From Syntrophomonadaceae bacterium (GTDB lineage Bacteria > Bacillota > Dethiobacteria > DTU022), in contig PWEB01000065.1 of assembly GCA_003553305.1 (NCBI GenBank), positions 1-6,844 of the forward strand: a DNA stretch of 6,844 bases, in the 5' to 3' direction. Shown here in pieces: positions 5,708 to 6,844 of the stretch. Made by a program: the position numbers and the translations under genes. The notes beneath the pieces are model-generated. The model had not been told where the DNA came from. It saw nothing but the letters and a program-made list of their open reading frames with translations, and ran no database searches. Every line of letters starts with the position of its first letter. The stretch's first letter is position 1.

Positions 5708-6307
5708 TTATTCATCGATGTGCTTGTTGGTTTCACTCCACATCAAAAATCCATATGGAATTCCTAATAGCATAAAAATACCAATGCTCATCAGCATATT
5801 GATTGAAATCTCTCCAATTGAAATATCAGTATCGCCAAATATATTTATTAATGAAAGCAGTATTGACAGAATAAGCCCTGTTGGTAACCCCCAACCCAGA
5901 ATACCGTACCTTAAGATAAAATATTTTATTCCTTTCTCCTTGATTTCTTTCCAGGTTTCTTCCGTTTTGACAGGTGCCCCAGTTTCTTCGGGATATGTTA
6001 CCAGGAAGATAAGTTTATCAGTAGAGAACATATAAAATAAAGCAAGCCAGGCTTTAGCACCTGTTAACTTACTGCCGCAAAGCAAGCGGACTTTTTCCTG
6101 CGGAGACAAATCTAATTCAATTGCTTTACTTTTAGCTCGGCCAAATTGTAAATGAACTTTTTGTTTTCCAGGAGCTACTACCATAGACTTTTCTTCATCA
6201 TCGGCAATTTTTTCTTTATACTGGTTATTGACAAAAATATCATAGCGTCTAGCGCTGTTTGTAAATTGCGAGGTCCTGATGATAGTTATTTCCGCTGTTT
6301 CGCTCAT
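5708..6307 (-). CDS. Hypothetical protein with beta-rich N-terminus and two C-terminal membrane helices
   Basis: A 199-residue protein I do not recognise. Residues 1-80 alternate polar and hydrophobic positions like a small beta-sandwich (for example YDIFVNNQYKEKI, 22-34, and VAPGKQKVHLQF, 44-55), recalling domains in which a short loop plus an APGxH-type turn carries an interaction surface; this likeness is loose. A semi-hydrophobic stretch lies at about 86-103. Two clear membrane helices follow, about 129-156 and 168-190, and the tail is short and polar. No signal peptide is present, so the N-terminal domain is probably cytoplasmic and the helices anchor it. The ATG at 6307 is supported by AGGGGG (complement of 6315-6320) seven bases upstream. 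It is convergent with selC and divergent from the gene at 6575. No catalytic motif is visible. Confidence 0.8.
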   Translation of the reverse strand: MSETAEITIIRTSQFTNSARRYDIFVNNQYKEKIADDEEKSMVVAPGKQKVHLQFGRAKSKAIELDLSPQEKVRLLCGSKLTGAKAWLALFYMFSTDKLIFLVTYPEETGAPVKTEETWKEIKEKGIKYFILRYGILGWGLPTGLILSILLSLINIFGDTDISIGEISINMLMSIGIFMLLGIPYGFLMWSETNKHIDE

Positions 6308-6337
6308 TATTTAACCCCCTTTTTTTGTCAGGCCATA

Positions 6338-6354
6338 GATAGTTATTTACTATC
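6338..6354. promoter_or_regulatory. Inverted repeat in the leader of the membrane-protein gene
   Basis: GATAGT (6338-6343) and ACTATC (6349-6354) form perfect 6-base arms around TATTT. It lies 31 bases upstream of the minus-strand start and before its ribosome binding site, so it could be an operator or small leader hairpin. The 11-base string GATAGTTATTT (6338-6348) recurs at 6281-6291 just inside the coding region, bracketing the start codon. In AT-rich sequence this may be chance. Confidence 0.3.
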
Positions 6355-6453
6355 ATCTAATTTGATTATTTTTTTAACCTGCTTACTATATTATCATGAA
6401 ATATCCTGCAAAAAAATACTTTTCTCGGTTACACATATTTGGGAGAAAGTTTG

Positions 6454-6485
6454 GTTTTGAATATTTACTGTTCAAAACTTATCAA
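6454..6485 (+). promoter_or_regulatory. Perfect 8-bp inverted repeat with overlapping weak promoter
   Basis: GTTTTGAA (6454-6461) and TTCAAAAC (6471-6478) are perfect inverted arms around a 9-base spacer, the geometry of a dimeric repressor or activator site. TTGAAT (6457-6462) and TATCAA (6480-6485), 17 bases apart, could be a weak sigma-A promoter for the gene at 6575, with the left arm covering its -35. The palindrome is clear; the promoter is weak (four of six matches in each box). Confidence 0.38.
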
Positions 6486-6574
6486 GGATGTCCAATTATG
6501 AGGTTTCCTGACTGGAAGGATTTAGCCTGAAGATTGCAGAAGATATATAAAAATGCTTAGAGGGGTGAATAGGG

Positions 6575-6844
6575 GTGGACGTGAAAAATTTATCTAGGGA
6601 TCAGCTCGAGTATATGTTAACGGATTTCGCAAAACGATGGTTGGCGCATGATGGCCTCTGGTTTCAAAAGGTTGAGCAAACCTACGGAATGGATGAGGCG
6701 ATCAGGCTGGATACCGCTGCATGGGAACAATTCCCAGTTATTGAAGCAAAGCGAATTATGGATTTTTTAAGTATAGAACCGGGGGGAGGAATTAGCGCTC
6801 TTAAAGAGGCCCTGCAGTATAGATTATACAGCTTAATTAACACC
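6575..6844 (+). CDS. DUF6125-like conserved protein, N-terminal part (runs off the window)
   Basis: The first 90 residues of a gene cut by the window edge, open to the last base. The protein is soluble and largely helical. It contains RWLAHDGLWFQKVEQTYGMD (21-40), then EAIRLDTAAWEQFPVIEAKR (41-60), a pattern I associate with the DUF6125 family of anaerobic bacteria and archaea (W-L-A-H-D-G-L-W-F and E-A-K-R-I-M are its most conserved parts). The identification is from memory and the biochemical role is not known to me. GTG 6575 is preferred because GGGGTGA (6562-6568) is well spaced before it; a second in-frame GTG at 6581 with AGGGG closer by is the alternative and changes only two residues. 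Confidence 0.75.
   Translation, partial: MDVKNLSRDQLEYMLTDFAKRWLAHDGLWFQKVEQTYGMDEAIRLDTAAWEQFPVIEAKRIMDFLSIEPGGGISALKEALQYRLYSLINT

Noticed and set aside
5598..6035. Plus-strand open frame across selC and the membrane-protein gene
   Set aside because: It runs through the tRNA and antisense to a better gene with a good ribosome binding site; no start signal of its own.
6152..6460. Plus-strand 102-codon open frame
   Set aside because: It is antisense to the start of the membrane-protein gene, has no ribosome binding site, and crosses the intergenic palindromes.

Overview
The window looks like a piece of an anaerobic, low-to-moderate GC Gram-positive bacterium, most likely a Clostridia / Peptococcaceae-like lineage. 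The evidence is strong AGGAGG-type ribosome binding sites, sigma-A-like promoters, an intrinsic terminator, a bacterial selenocysteine tRNA, and a C-terminal-edge gene resembling a small protein family I associate with anaerobic Firmicutes. The taxonomic placement is inference; no rRNA or marker gene is present.

Layout. Bases 1-36 are the last codons of an upstream gene. A perfect 13-bp terminator hairpin (94-131) follows, and it sits directly against the ribosome binding site of a TTG-started zinc-ribbon/SAM methyltransferase (151-789). Next is a translationally coupled two-component pair: a soluble REC-PAS-HisKA_3-HATPase kinase (937-2415) and a NarL/LuxR-type response regulator (2412-3059). 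The gap after it is not empty. Bases 3092-3320 hold a decayed chemoreceptor: a recognisable Cache-domain stretch broken by a stop and a frameshift, then a HAMP-like scrap. An intact CheW (3336-3833) follows. A REC-GGDEF-HD-GYP cyclic-di-GMP enzyme (4050-5471) comes next, probably from its own promoter. Then come selC (tRNA-Sec, 5579-5672) with a good promoter, a minus-strand two-helix membrane protein of unknown function (5708-6307), and the start of a DUF6125-like gene (6575 to the window edge).

How the genes may work together. The kinase and the GGDEF/HD-GYP protein begin with receivers that align without gaps at roughly 55-57% identity by eye, so they are probably a duplicated input domain that could listen to the same upstream kinase. 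One sends the signal to transcription through the LuxR-type regulator, the other to cyclic-di-GMP level. CheW between them, with a dead receptor just upstream, suggests the locus was once a chemosensory signalling island that has lost its receptor. No CheA, intact receptor, selA or selB is in the window, so the partners must be encoded elsewhere.

The strongest unexpected observations are the chemoreceptor relic, the duplicated receiver, the loss of the inhibitory-site arginine in the GGDEF domain, and the terminator that leaves no room for a promoter before the methyltransferase.
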